Shown in pieces: positions 22,536 to 35,399 of a DNA stretch of 64,000 nt. The notes below the pieces were generated by a model. That model ran no database searches and was not told where the DNA came from. It saw only the letters and a program-made list of their open reading frames with translations. The stretch is from Ophiostoma sp. CBS 140.51 (lineage: Eukaryota > Ascomycota > Sordariomycetes > Ophiostomatales > Ophiostomataceae). The DNA lies in contig JANSLP010000038.1 of assembly GCA_029298735.1 (NCBI GenBank), positions 62,001 through 126,000 of the forward strand, in the 5' to 3' direction. Each line of letters begins with the position of its first letter. Position 1 is the first letter of the stretch. The position numbers and the translations under genes are program-made.

Positions 22536-24878
22536 TCATTCAGTTGTCGCTTCATCCTTTGGAAGCTCTTTCTGCAAAATTTCCAGCCACCGCAGGACTT
22601 GCCGCAAGGTGGGCCGGCCGTGGGCCGATTTCTCCATGGTCGATCCGTCCGGGTTGCGTTCGGCGTTCTCGTCCCCGCCGATAATGGGTTCAAGCGTTGC
22701 TCCACCAGCGATATCGCGGATACCCCGAATTCGCATGTTTCGTTTCCGGAGCCACTCCTCGCCCTCGGCAAGCTTCACTTGCCAATAGTCGCGTGCATTG
22801 AACGGAAGATTGTCCCCGACCAACCCGTACGTCGGTGACAAGGTTGCACTGCTGTTATCGCCGTCGTCGCTTCCGCCAGGGGTATCGGGGTCGCCTTTCA
22901 TGTAAATCTTTCCATTCTGCCTCATAAATTTGCTCTGCTCCTGGGCACCGACATCGCCAAAGCACTTCAAGATCATTGTCTGCACGTGCGGCGGTGTCAG
23001 CCGGAAGGCCGGGAACTCGAGCTCCGGCTCGCGTGGGTAGGACATCCACACGGCGCCGCGGTGGGGTGCACTCATGCCCTCAAAGATGCACCACAGCAGC
23101 CGGCCCAGCATGTAGACCATGGCGGCTTCCTGTTCGGATTTTGTGAGGCAGTTGTAGGCAACGTTGTAGCCAGACTTGGGGTTGCTGTATTTGGTGTCCT
23201 CTTCGAGACGCACCAATGGGTGCCGGCCGAGCTTACTGGCTGATGGCGGCGGCGCAGGCAGCCGTAAACCTCCAAACTCTTCCAGAGCCTTGGCTGTGAC
23301 GGCCGCTTCGTAGCAGACAATCAACCTCTGCTTGTACTGGAAACAGACATTGTCTGGAATATTATACTCAAAGTCCTCTTGGTCGTCGAAAGCAATCACC
23401 CGCAGGCTCTCTATGTAGTCGACCTCGGGCGCCGAGAAGCTGCACCAGACACCACGCTGTTCAAAGTCGACAAGGCCAGCGTTTCCCACAGGTGCTGGTG
23501 CTGTAAGCACGACGTTGTCGAGACGCAGGTCCGGGTAATAAAACCCGTTTCCCTTGTGCCAGACGTGGCACATGGCCTCGGTGATCTGGTATGCCCATCT
23601 CAGCTGGTCGGTGTAGTTGAGCTGGCCGTGGATGCGTAAGAGAGGCAAGATGTCGCGCAATGATCCCGCTTCGTAGTAGGGCATGGTGAAGCCGATGACG
23701 CCCATCTTGTTGCCAAACAGGCATTCCTTGGTGATGACATGCAGCGGCTGTGTCAAGACACCGTCGTGCGGCGGGATATCAACCAGGAGCGCTCGCAACT
23801 CCTGATACATGTACTTGACACTGCTGCTCAGGGATTTGAGAATGACGATTTCTGGCTCGAAAGAGCTAGTCTCGACCACATCGTCAAACTCGTTCTTGTC
23901 CCTGCTGTTCTTCTTGTCCTTCTTGTCCTTTTTCGCCTTCTTGTGATGGCTGCCTTTGGGTTTCTTGGGCTCCTCTTCTTCCATGCCAGTGGTCACGGGG
24001 TAAGGATAGACCTCGACAAGGCTGATGCTGTCGTGTAGTTGGCGTATCAGGCGCACATTCAGGATGCTGATCTCGGGCGGCAGAGGCCGTCTTGTTACCG
24101 TTTTCGCCTCTGCCACAACCTTCGTCTTCTTGTCCTTCTTCTTGCCGCTGTTGTTCTCCTTGTCGTCATCACCAACACCGTCACCATCCGCCAGCCTCCA
24201 CATCTCTTTGAGCGCCTTGTAGGACATCAGATCGCCTTCCAATGGGTAGTTTGGCGACATCGTGACGCGGACCTTGCGGAGATGGCAACAGAAGTTCCGC
24301 AGCACTACGCGAGAACCAAAGGGCCCGTTCTTGTAGAGGAACTCCACAGTCTCCTTTTTCAGCTCGCCGTTTGGATGAAGTGTGTTGTACTGGAGGATGC
24401 GTAGAATGTAGTTAGCGATGCCCAGTCGCCGCACGCGTGTCTCATCCTTCGTATGAAAAGCCCGGTTCATGTCGAGCACGTCCCTCAAAAAGGGTGGGAA
24501 AGCGCTCTGCTCCTCGATAAAGACGTCGAGGTGCATGGGCGGCGGACCGGACTTGCGCTTGAGAAACAGGGGGTAGGCATAAAACTGTGTAGCGAAGCCG
24601 GCAGCACCATCGATGCGCCACAATGGATAGGCGAGTGGTGCGATGCTGTCGATACGGTTCTTGGGGTTGAGCTGTGAAAAGAGCCACTCGGAGCTGCCCG
24701 ACATCTTCCCCATCATCGGGTCGATGTCGTCCTCCTCGCCGGATGAGGGTGTATCGTAGCCCTGTCCATAGTCGCCACGGTCGCTGGCCAGATCGCTGTC
24801 GCTGTCTTTGTTGACCTCTTCGGAGAAAGCGGCCGTGGCATGGACGACATCATGGATGGCACGGAAGCTGAAATCCAT
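22536..24878 (-). CDS. Atypical protein-kinase-like protein
   Basis: Single exon, 780 residues. The ATG at 24878 sits in an optimal context (ccaccATGg). Residues 20-55 are acidic. The middle carries two Lys-rich insertions (around residues 245-260 and 310-335). The kinase-like core runs from about 343 to 640: VILK with Lys348, candidate helix-C Glu360, YPDLRLDN with Asp450 in place of HRDLKxxN, DFE with Asp471 in place of DFG, and APE at 483-485. The activation segment between DFE and APE is only about ten residues, far shorter than normal. No glycine-rich loop is evident. The nominal catalytic residues are present, so it may be an active divergent kinase or a pseudokinase. The N-terminal 240 residues match nothing I recognise. 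Confidence 0.78.
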   Translation of the reverse strand: MDFSFRAIHDVVHATAAFSEEVNKDSDSDLASDRGDYGQGYDTPSSGEEDDIDPMMGKMSGSSEWLFSQLNPKNRIDSIAPLAYPLWRIDGAAGFATQFYAYPLFLKRKSGPPPMHLDVFIEEQSAFPPFLRDVLDMNRAFHTKDETRVRRLGIANYILRILQYNTLHPNGELKKETVEFLYKNGPFGSRVVLRNFCCHLRKVRVTMSPNYPLEGDLMSYKALKEMWRLADGDGVGDDDKENNSGKKKDKKTKVVAEAKTVTRRPLPPEISILNVRLIRQLHDSISLVEVYPYPVTTGMEEEEPKKPKGSHHKKAKKDKKDKKNSRDKNEFDDVVETSSFEPEIVILKSLSSSVKYMYQELRALLVDIPPHDGVLTQPLHVITKECLFGNKMGVIGFTMPYYEAGSLRDILPLLRIHGQLNYTDQLRWAYQITEAMCHVWHKGNGFYYPDLRLDNVVLTAPAPVGNAGLVDFEQRGVWCSFSAPEVDYIESLRVIAFDDQEDFEYNIPDNVCFQYKQRLIVCYEAAVTAKALEEFGGLRLPAPPPSASKLGRHPLVRLEEDTKYSNPKSGYNVAYNCLTKSEQEAAMVYMLGRLLWCIFEGMSAPHRGAVWMSYPREPELEFPAFRLTPPHVQTMILKCFGDVGAQEQSKFMRQNGKIYMKGDPDTPGGSDDGDNSSATLSPTYGLVGDNLPFNARDYWQVKLAEGEEWLRKRNMRIRGIRDIAGGATLEPIIGGDENAERNPDGSTMEKSAHGRPTLRQVLRWLEILQKELPKDEATTE

Positions 24879-27800
24879 GGTGGTCCCGGGAAGATGCCCT
24901 TCGGCGCTTTCGAGGCCGATGCCTGGTATAGGGTTGTGGCCGTTGACTTGGCGGTCTGAGATTTCGGTCAGTTTTGAGCATCAGACATGTTGAACGACAA
25001 GTCGGCAAGGAGCCCTAGATGAGGTTGCCTCTTTCTCCAACAGCTTACTCATCACTTGACCTGGTACCTCCTCCCTCTTCGAGCTTCTGTCCTAGTTGAG
25101 GCGGGACGAGGTTGTGTTCACCTGGCAAGAGCTATGGACTCAAACTCACCTTTGCAGCTTCCCTTTCACGTTCCCTTTCAAGACGTCACTGTCGCTCAAT
25201 CTCCAGCAGGTAGGCACATTGTTTTCCCGGAAGTAGAGAAGAAGAAGAAGGGCAGGGGCAACCGAAGGGAAGGACCGAGCTGCGAGGAGAAAGGTTTTGT
25301 GTCGGCAGCTACGACCAGGTCTGTTTCTTTTTTCGCGTTTCGCGATTGCCGCCGAAACAGGAAAGAGCGGGCACAAGAAGCAACAGGCAGGGGCAACCCG
25401 CATCACGTCGCCACAACGGGGACAAACAAAACAAGTCCGCCAAAAAGCCAAAACAAGGAAGCCGATGCCGTGATCACATTCCGGGGGCGTGTCGGTTCGG
25501 ATTGAGAGTGACCCTTGCCGAGTCTTTTTTTGTCTCCTGCCGTTGTCCAATGCAGCTGGCCGCACGCGATGTTCCCTCTCTGTTATTTGCGGCGGTCGTA
25601 TTGGCGGGTTTTTGGTGATGGGCAATGGCGGCGTCTGATTGGCTCAAGGGATCGTGAGACTCTCCTGTGGTTCACTACGAGTCGCCTTTTCCTCGATTCT
25701 CCATGGGGAAAATCATCACGGCGGCCGGCAGTAAGGTTGGCGGTAAAATTGTAAAAATAAAAAATAAAATAAAACAATAGACTGAAAAAAAAAGGAAAGA
25801 GGCAAGGGCCGGGCCGCCTGCAAGGATGCCCTAAAGTGGAGCCTCTTTAAGGCCTGGCTTGCATCGGGATAAATATGAAAGACAGGACTCCATCAACAAA
25901 GTCACAAGATTTCAGTTTATCCTCACGACAGTGCACAAATCAATAAGAACAATAAGAACAATAAACTCTTATATTGTGGTTCTCCACATGCTCGACAGGT
26001 GGATTGTCGATGTGACCATGTTTTGGGATGATATGAAGCATTTTGGGCCAATTGATCACAGCATCTCGTCAACTCTGCAGATATTGGAGGGTATTATCAT
26101 CTCGTGCTTCGTCACATGGAACAATAATGCCGAACGCTCTCACGAGAGCTTGATATTGAGTCCGTGAAGGCTGTGTTGACTCGGACATAGGATATGAAAC
26201 CCAAAAGAGATGTAGTGTGAAAACAGTACGTGATGAGAACTACAAATAAATGAGAATCATACAGAAATTCATGTATAAAAATGAATGCTCTCCACATGGG
26301 CGTGTGCTTACACTGTAGGCAGGAAAGCATAAAGGAAGAAAAGGTGAGAGAATAAATAAATGGACAGTGTACGAGTGCGGGTGAGAGCGGGAGAACAATA
26401 ATACAAACGAAGGGACGGTGGAGTCAGAGAGGCAAAAGACAATGAGACTTCGAACGTATGTACTGAGTACTTACTAAATGAAGGTCCAAAAAGGAAAACG
26501 AGAAGGTGCAAGTCAAAGTCTTTAAAAGGACGGGTCGGTGGACCACACCGGCCACATCCTGACCGCATCTCTTCTAGTGTCTCATTGTCTCAACGTCCAT
26601 TGCCGGGTCCGGGCAGTCTCCGTGTCTCGGCAGATGGGATATTCTGTTGCTGGTTCTTTGACTATGGCTGCCTTGCCTTGCCTTTACTGGACTGGACTGG
26701 ACTTGCCCTGCCTTGTCTCGTCTGGTTATCCACTTTATCGATGTACCGGCGTGTAAGCGGCCTGTACATAAATGAGGCATGCAAGCCAGATGCACGAGAA
26801 GATACAAACAGAGAGACAGCCTTGACGACGCAAGGCATCTCGATAATACGAGAAACGCATATGCACACACCCCCTCTCCATTCTCTCTCCCTCGTCAACC
26901 AATACCAGTATACATGCAGGCATCTGAAAGCCTTTGCACAGCGGTACGGAGACGATGCAAGACGATGTATGCATGAGGCGGGGGTGAGTGGGAGCACAGC
27001 ATGGGGGGCAGGGAGGGTGTCTTGCTGCGTGATACTGGCGTGCTGTTTTGTCTGTTTGTTTGTCACGCCCATTATCCCAACATGTCCCCAGCATTGCTTG
27101 AGTTCAGGTTGGGGTGAGACAGAAAGAAAAATGGCCACCGGTATACAGACCCCGTCCGTTGGAAATATGCAGTGCTGCCGTAGGATGCAGTGTGCAGGTC
27201 ATGGGAGGAGAAATACAAGTATTTGTGAGAACGGGAACAGGGAGGGGGTTAGAGTGGTCAGTATAAATTATATATTGAAAGAGACGGGGATGTAGATGAT
27301 ATACAAGAAATGACAGCACATCGACAAGCTGTAGAAGTGACTTCACATCTAGGATCTAGGGCTACCATCGAGAGCAGTTCGTACCAGTCAATAGGTGACC
27401 GTGACTGTTGGCGTTGACCCCTGATGATGGCAACCCGTATCCCTCCAAGGATAGAAAAGATTTTCTTTCTCGTCACTGGAACGGTGTGATATAGGTCTGG
27501 AAGTGGAAAAGCGTAGTCGTATGACGTCTATTCTCGCACCATATCTCTCTGACGGATAAGGCTGAGATCAAAAGTGAGACATGTCATCGATAGACGGTAG
27601 AGTTTGGAACTGGGACTTCCGTAGTGTCTAGAACGCAATAATCTTTATGCCCGATGTGGGATATTGACGGCATGTATACAAAGGGCGTAATGTCCATTGT
27701 TTGGGCCCTCGCTCCATTGTTCGTCAAATCGAGGCAAGAAACATGCACACAAGACGCACGCATAACCAGGTAGCCATGCAGGAAGAAGGAAGAAAAGAAA

Positions 27801-30800
27801 GAAACGGTCAGCTCCGATGTGCGTGGCGTCGCCTTGTTGCCTTTCTTGCAGTTTCTTTTCTTTTTCCTGGAGACGTGGCGTCTGTCGTGGCCAAAAAAAT
27901 CCTGTGCCGTAGCTGTGCATTGTTTGTGCAAAGTCAGAATATGCGAATATGCGTCGTGACATATGAATGTGAATGGAAATAAGAATGCGAGGTAAAATTT
28001 AGCTATGAAGTCGGTGAAGTCGCTTCGAGCTTCTTGATTAGCACGGCTATTTTCTTCTTCTTTCCCCGTTCCCCTTTTATTCTTTGTTCCTCACTCACTT
28101 TTGTGAATCCTTCTCGGATTCTTGAATTTTTTTCATGTGCCTCATTTCTTCGATTTCCTTGACCGGTCGGATGCGAGCTTTGAATTCCCCGGGGCAGGAG
28201 TGTTGGGAGGTCGAGCTGGAGGTTGCAGAGGTGGCCACCCTCTTTCCATTTTCTCTTTGCTCCCCTTCAATCGCTTACATCTAAATCCTCTCATTGTCAA
28301 CTCAGCCACTCCTCTCCCTTATATTTTATTTAGAACGGAAGCCTTAAAAAGGGGGTGAAATTCAAAAAAGACATACTTTTGCCAAGATTGCTCCTCCAGG
28401 AGAGAAAAGAATAAAAGAAGTGCGGTCGCACGACAGGACCAGCTCCACAGGCCGAGCAAACAAAAGAGCCTAGAAATCGCAGATTTTCATCACGTTACCA
28501 TGGCCGACGTCTCTTTTCTCTCCCTCTCTTCCTTTTTTGTCACCCTGACCCTGGATTTTGAGTTCTTGTCGTTGTATGCCGTGTGGCGATACGTGGGGTA
28601 AGAAAAGGAGGATGCGATGCGGCGGAGCCCGAGGGCGGGATGTGAGGCAAGGCAAGGCAAATAAAAGGCCTGTGTTGTTTGTCACGAGGCTTGAAATTTG
28701 TCAAAAAAAGTTGGGTCAGGCACGCAACATCGTGAGATGAACGTCAATATTCAATAAATATCGATAAATAAAGGTATTAGATTAGAGGACATAATGGAGA
28801 ATCGCCTCCGAAATGTGCACACTTGCCTCACCGGGGCTTCTCGCCCACCCTCCTTTTGGTGCATTCCTACCTATTCTCATCTTATTTCTGCATTCTTTTC
28901 CAGCGATTGCATTCGTCCTTACGACATGCATCATCCTACTATCTCATATCTACCCTCCCACAAGACTGCATCCTTTGGGACCACAGGGAAATTATTACTA
29001 TTTTGTGCCATAAAAGGAAATTGGATATAGAAAATTCGGTTGCGTTGTTTGAAAATAAATAAAATAAGGTAGAAGTAGATGACGCATATAAATTATGAAT
29101 AAAACGTTTAAACTTTTTTGTTTTTTTAAAAAAAAAAACCGAAAACCCGAGCCCTGTTGAGCTGGAAACATAAATGTTCAACAGGTCGAATGAGAGTGAT
29201 ACATGCGTCGTGGCCGATGAGTTTCAAATCATCTAAGCCATCGCAGCTGTGGAGACTGAGATGCACTTTACGTTGAAATAAAGTCCATGAAATAGAAATC
29301 GAAATAAAACAAGTATCAAGCTAGTGCAAAAGAAATGCGAACAATAGGAACTCCAGAGTTTGCCGGCTGCCGCTCTCCCGTCTCTTTTTTATTGGGTTTG
29401 TGAATAGTGTTCGTCATAAAAACAGGCGAATAGTGGCTCACAATCTTTTGAGAATTTTGGTTCTGCTGTTGTGACACTGCCTTGTTGTCAGCGTGCACAT
29501 CCGGTATCATCCTAGAGTCGAGTCTGAAAAGTGGAAAATCCACGCAAAGACGAATGGACGCACAACGTATAAAGAAAAGGAGAGTGAAAGAAAAGATCCT
29601 TCCCGGATGGTCTCCCGAGAGGCTTCCCGGGAGGGGGTAAAAGTTGATGCCAGTGATAGTGGCCTCGTTGAAAATGAGCCAGATGCAGCCTCGCCAAGTG
29701 GTTGCGTGAGACGTTTCTGGTACAAGGTGGCGCTCGCTGACGTGGGAGTACATACTGTTGCAAGTTTCTTCAACCTCTTTCTCGGTTCCTCGTCTGCTTC
29801 GTACTGTGTATGGACCATCATTCTTATGCAACCTTCAACTCCTCCTCTGAAGCGAAGAGATGCGAGAGGCTCGGGGGTCATCAAAACCCAAGGGTGCATT
29901 CCCATAGACGGAAAAAAATTGCATGTGTATGGGAAATCGTTCTGCCCCTCATCCCACCGCCATCATGGTTGCTTATGATTCGTCACGGCCGTCTTGACCA
30001 AAGAGATAGCAAAAGATCACAAAGCTCCAAGAAAGTGGTTGAAATATCAGGCTAATGCATCTCATTGTCCTTTTTCCCACGTGCAATTTTGCTAGTGTGC
30101 ATCACCTTGGGATAGATGACCTGCCTTGCCGATGCCGCTGTCAGGTCCCGAGAAAAGGGAGATAGAGAGGCGGGATTTCCCCCAAATGGATAACAATGGG
30201 CAGCCTTGGAGGCACAAGAGCTCACAAATATTGGGACAATGCTCTCTCGTGACGCCTGGGGAACGGCAAAACGAGCACGGAGGAAGACCAAAACCCGGTT
30301 GTGCATTATGTTTTGCTGTATGTCATTGCATCTTTCTTTCCTCCTTTCCGCTCTCCACTTTGTTGCTTCTCACTCCCTTCGACTGCTCTCAACCACCGCC
30401 GCCCCCACCGAGAGCGAGGAGAGGGAGGAAATTGGCCGAGCGGTGTCTTTCGACCTTCGCTGCATCGCCGCGGCGCGGAACCTTAATAAGCCATTGCCTG
30501 GTTTGAGGGGAGGCGAGGCATCGAAGGAGTCCACAACGAGCCCACAAGTATGTCAAAAGAACCAAGAAAGGAGCTGAAGAGCGGCTCGATGGATTGTCGA
30601 TAATGTGTTTATGTGCATGACCGGCGCCCGACGGATGTCCGAGCATGCATCTCTTGCTCACGTACGTACATTGCGTATGCAACGTGCTTCATGAACCAGA
30701 AAATCTTCGGGGCTGTCAGGGCCAAAAAAAAAAACATGGATCACAGCCAGGACCAGGTGGCCACACAACTGGGACAAGGAGGCTATCTCATGCCCAAACG

Positions 30801-33800
30801 AGCAGGAGAGCCGCGCAGCTTTTTTATTCTGGTTCTGGATCCAATACGTGTTGTGTGGGGAGGGGGATATACATTGATATGGGATGCGGCGAAGACGGGC
30901 CAAGCAGAGATGAGATGACTCTTGGTGACGGTTTGCCAATCAATAAATGATCCCTTATTTGCAAAGTCATAATGATCTCGCCAGCAAAATCCATTCTTGC
31001 GATAATTTGTAACGGACTCAGGTTGATCAATTCTCTCTTGTCTCCGAGTTCACGCTCTTGAAGAACTCGGATCTAGGCGGTGTCGTCAAGAGGATGCAGG
31101 ATTGTCCCCATGCTCGATACTGCCCTTGCATTGTATGTTGCAGCGTTGTTTCGACAAATAAACGAACCCGCCGTGTTCGTTCTCCATATGGAGGGGAAGA
31201 GTGGCAGAGGGCAGTTTAGCCCAAAACTGGTCAACTTGGTCGAGTTGCTGGTCAAAGCTGGTCTCGCAATCGGTCGAATCGGTCACATTCTTCCCTCATT
31301 TTTTTTGTTGTGCCGCCATTTTGTTGATGCTATCTGTGGTCTGTGAGGCCCACGTGCTGGTCATATTTTCTTGTAAAAAGATATAATAATTTACCGCTCG
31401 TTCATCAATATTCGCCACATGCTGCTTGGATTGATGGTTTGCATCTTATCCTCGTGGGGCAAGGAAAGCATATGCGAGCGCTTCGGTTCGCCATGAAAGT
31501 CTCACCAGTAAATCCTGCCGTATGTGGACTATATTTGGTTTTGACTATCATGTCCGCACCACAAAATGCCTGCTATTTTGCAGACCCAAACTTTTGGCCC
31601 AGTCCACTCCAGTGCACCTGTGCACCTGTCCACTCAGTCACTCAGTCCGTCTAGTCCTTTGTGAACCTCTCGAGTCCCTTGATGTGCTCCCAGCACGTGT
31701 AACCGGGCCAGAAAATAGGACTCAAGGACCGGCCGCTTTTGTGCCGTGTGCTCCTGCGCCATGATGTTGATGCTCTTTGCTGGGATGACCCCTTCTTGTG
31801 GCAAGACCAGAATGTCGGAATTTTTGCAATATGTTTTGACACAAAATGGCGGCAGGCGGAACTCTCCCTTGATCTGATAGGGAATTTCACTGCCATAACA
31901 CTTTCTCACCTAGACCAAGTGCTTTGTGCACTCTCGGCCACTGATGTATTCCGCACTTAATCTGGTCCGTCTTCTCAGAGATAGACCCATGGGCGAGCCA
32001 ATCGCACAATGCCTTGGCGTTCAAGGGATTCTGACAGTTATTCGTTTTTTTTGCCCTTTGTCTCTTTTGTGCTTCTGCCCACCTGCTCATAGAGACCCTG
32101 GAAAGAAACCGAGAGGGCCTGGACGAACGAACCTTGGTTCGTGTTTGAATTGGTGTCCGAGCGCAAACGATGTCTGGTCCATGTCCACCTTTTGCATTGG
32201 ATGGACCAAGAAAAGCAGGAAATGTGATCACCCGCAATGGTCGCATTAGGCCATTCCTGGTTAGAGGAGACACGGGAAATAAAGATGCAAAAAGGACTCC
32301 AAAGAAAAGAATCTTTGGCCGTTCATGATCCTTGTCTCTTTGCATTTTTGACTAGGTTTGTCAAACTAGGTTAAGGCGCTTAGATCGCAAGTTTGCCCTC
32401 CTCGTGAGTTCGAGCGAGTGCTGTTTTCAAACTGATTTTGCTTGTCCTCCGTTCAGATGTACTCCTGTGCTTCAAAGTAGCGAGTGACAAGAAGGAGGGA
32501 ACTGGTATGAATACTGCAATTGTTGGTACCACAGCACTCTGGCAGCTGGGTCACTGCAGATAATAAGATATCTGCCCCGGAGACATTTCAAATTGCAATG
32601 CCTAGCCTGGCCGGCTGATCCCTTTACCCCTGGGGGTCTTGGGGCCGGAGACGAAACCGCCCAGTGTGTGTGTGTGTGTGTGTGCTCGCTTGTCCTGGAA
32701 GGAAGGGAAACACTCCGGAGACAAAAAAAAAGGTACTGGCAGAATAGGTGTGCGACATCCTGTCATTGCGTGTGGGTGTTCTGTGCTTTGGCGTCAGCTT
32801 CCCCCTGGCAGTCTCTACCGCCCTTGCGGGGAACGATGGCGCTTTGATCGCTTTTTCTGTTCTTGACAAGACCCGAAATGGCGACACGGACTGCCAAATC
32901 GCATCGCAAGTGCACCACAATAGGCAAGTGATGGCCACTAGGCGAATGTTGAGCAATGCATCGACGCAAGATGGAAAGCTTCTCGAAGGTAATGGCGCAG
33001 GTCGGCACCTCGCCACTGCAACCGAGCCCGCCCCTTTCATATCACCCTCCCCCTTTCCTTTTCCTTTTTATTTTATTTTTTGTTCTGTCCTTCCTTCTAT
33101 TTCTTTCCTTTTTTTGTCCGCTCATCTCTCAGATCGCAACAATGTCGCTTTTGGAGCTGCAGCCACCTCTTTTAATTCTCCCTCGAACTCTGGTTCCGCC
33201 CGTGGGGAGGCTCCACCTTCTATTTCCCATTTCGTGCATCCTCCGTTTCTGGTTTCCTCTTTCCTTGTCTTCGAGCAGTGTCTGAGTGCGAGAGTGCCTC
33301 GAAGTGCTCACGGCACCCACGGTCAATGATGTTGTAGTGGAGACTGGCACATTGCCCCTTTCGAATCGATCCCCCGCGGCGGAGTCTCAGATGCTTGTAC
33401 TTGCAGGTGCATGTTGTAATCGATCCGCACATCATCCTGTATGTGCAGCCGTTTCTCTTTGGAATACACAACGCAAAGTATTTCGGTGGGAGGCCATACT
33501 GCTGAAGATGAACCCTTTTCTTTTTGAGTTGTGGAGCAGGTACCGGTGCAACACTTGGCTGGAAATACGGGGGAGACAATATTTCCCCTCTTGTTAAGGG
33601 TACCTGGGTTTGTGGTGGGGCAAGTGAGGATATGACGGTACACAGTACGCACACTCATTCTTCTCAACTTGACATGCTTCCTTCGCCTCTTGTCGTGTTT
33701 TGCAGGCGAACCGAATCAAGCTCATCGACCTGACCGCCATGTTACTGGTTGACAGCCAGCAGCCCTCCTGCTCCCTGTCACTTTTGCTTGACCTGGTCCG

Positions 33801-35399
33801 CGGGTTGTCAAGTGCCGTGGGAAGATCAGGACCAGAGGGCTCTTCAAAGTTGATGCTTGATGTTGCTTGACAAGACGATCGGGGAAATTGGCCGTGTCTC
33901 GCCGCTTGGAAATAAATGTTCGACGCCTCGCTCTAAAACAAACGGCTGTCTCCTTATCTGGAACACAGAAGAGCACGAGCACAAGCACAAGCACAAACTC
34001 CTGTCTCAGTCCAACGTGCGTGCAGTGCGTTGCTGTTCGTCCAAAACCGTTGAGCCTGTCCCTGGCCGCCGTTGGCTAGTGCCCGGAGCAGCAGCTAGCA
34101 ACAGTTAGCGTGCGCACACGCCTAGAAGCTTGACGGGTTGTCTTGACTAGTGTCGCATCAAGTACGGAGTAGACATTGCTAGCGTGTGCCATGGAAACTT
34201 TGTCGAATTCCATGCAGCTTCTTTTTGTTTTCCGTAGTCAGATTGTGCCATCCCCAGCTGCCCAGCGTGGTCATCGTATCTTGCGTCTTGTGTCCTGTGG
34301 TCTGCGGCCTTCCTATGGCCTCTTGTGGACAACATAGAGACGGGCCCTGGTCCTGGGTCGAGATGGCTGGACCGCCGAATATACTCCGCGCGGATGTTAT
34401 TGGATTGCGATGTTGCCGTTGTTGATTGTTAGTGTGGCAGGGCGGCAAACTGGCAGTCTAAAGGTGCAAAAAGCTCGAAAATTGTGGGCAAAGAAGACGA
34501 GGGAAGGGAGGACGAAGACGCAACAGCCAAGGGCCGAAAGGATGGCTGCTTCCTGTTGTTGGTAGAGCCATCGGCCTGCCCATCATTCTCGTTTGCTTTC
34601 CATTCATCGTCGCGCCCGAACTAAGAACAAAAACATGAGAACTGACAGCTCGTGGCTGTTCTGGCTGCACTTACTGCTTTGTGTTCCCTTGTTGCCGGCG
34701 TCTGCACAACGTGCAAGCTTGGCACCGTTTCTCCACTTCAGCATCGTTGCCGTTGTCCTCTGTCGTGCTTGCAGTGTTGTTTGTCTTCTTTCTTCTTTTT
34801 CCTTCCTCGTCTGTCTCTCCGCTGCGCATTGCGGTCATTCCCTTGTCTCGGCCCCTCCCCGCTTCATCTGGCCCCATCGTCCCCTGCTTTGGTCGTGACA
34901 TAATGACCTTGTAATCATCGCCAGGCTGGCCAGGGCCCTCTTCTGGACCCTGTCTGGCCCCCATCTGTCCCCATAATTGCTCCCATATTGGTCGACTCTA
35001 GGCGCAATTTGTTGTGCATAGAGCCCGCCCGTTGTTGCTTGCCGTTCGGTACACTATCGCGCGCTATCGCCAATTGGGCATATAGCTGGCAGCCTCTTGT
35101 TGCCTCGTGCCATGCAGCTAAACAGCCACTCGTCCACCTTGTCGAGCCTGTGTCGCTGTTGGTTCAAAGCGTGCGTTGTGTGAGGAGGCGTTGTATGGTG
35201 CGATTGTGTCCATCTCCTGTGTCCTCTCTTTTGTGCCTCTTTGTTTGGACTTTGGAGTGTCCCAGGCCTAGCTTGGTGCACCACCATGGTCGTTCCAATC
35301 AATGCCTGTGCGGGAAATGTGACAGGCGACAGGTTTGTCACTTTTGTCGCTTTTCTTCTGTTTCTTTTCTCTTCTGTGCGGTTCTTGTGCGCGTAGGTT
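24879..35399. other. Large gene-free interval
   Basis: About 10.5 kb without a supportable gene on either strand. The longer frames (for example 26585-27295 and 32748-33329) start at TTG or GTG and have composition typical of non-coding DNA. Also present are a CAATAAGAA repeat near 25941, a T-run/A-run junction near 29112-29138 and a GT microsatellite at 32664. No tRNA, rRNA or transposase similarity was recognised. Confidence 0.5.
32664..32684. repeat. GT dinucleotide microsatellite
   Basis: Ten GT units plus a terminal G, uninterrupted. It lies in non-coding sequence. Confidence 0.95.
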
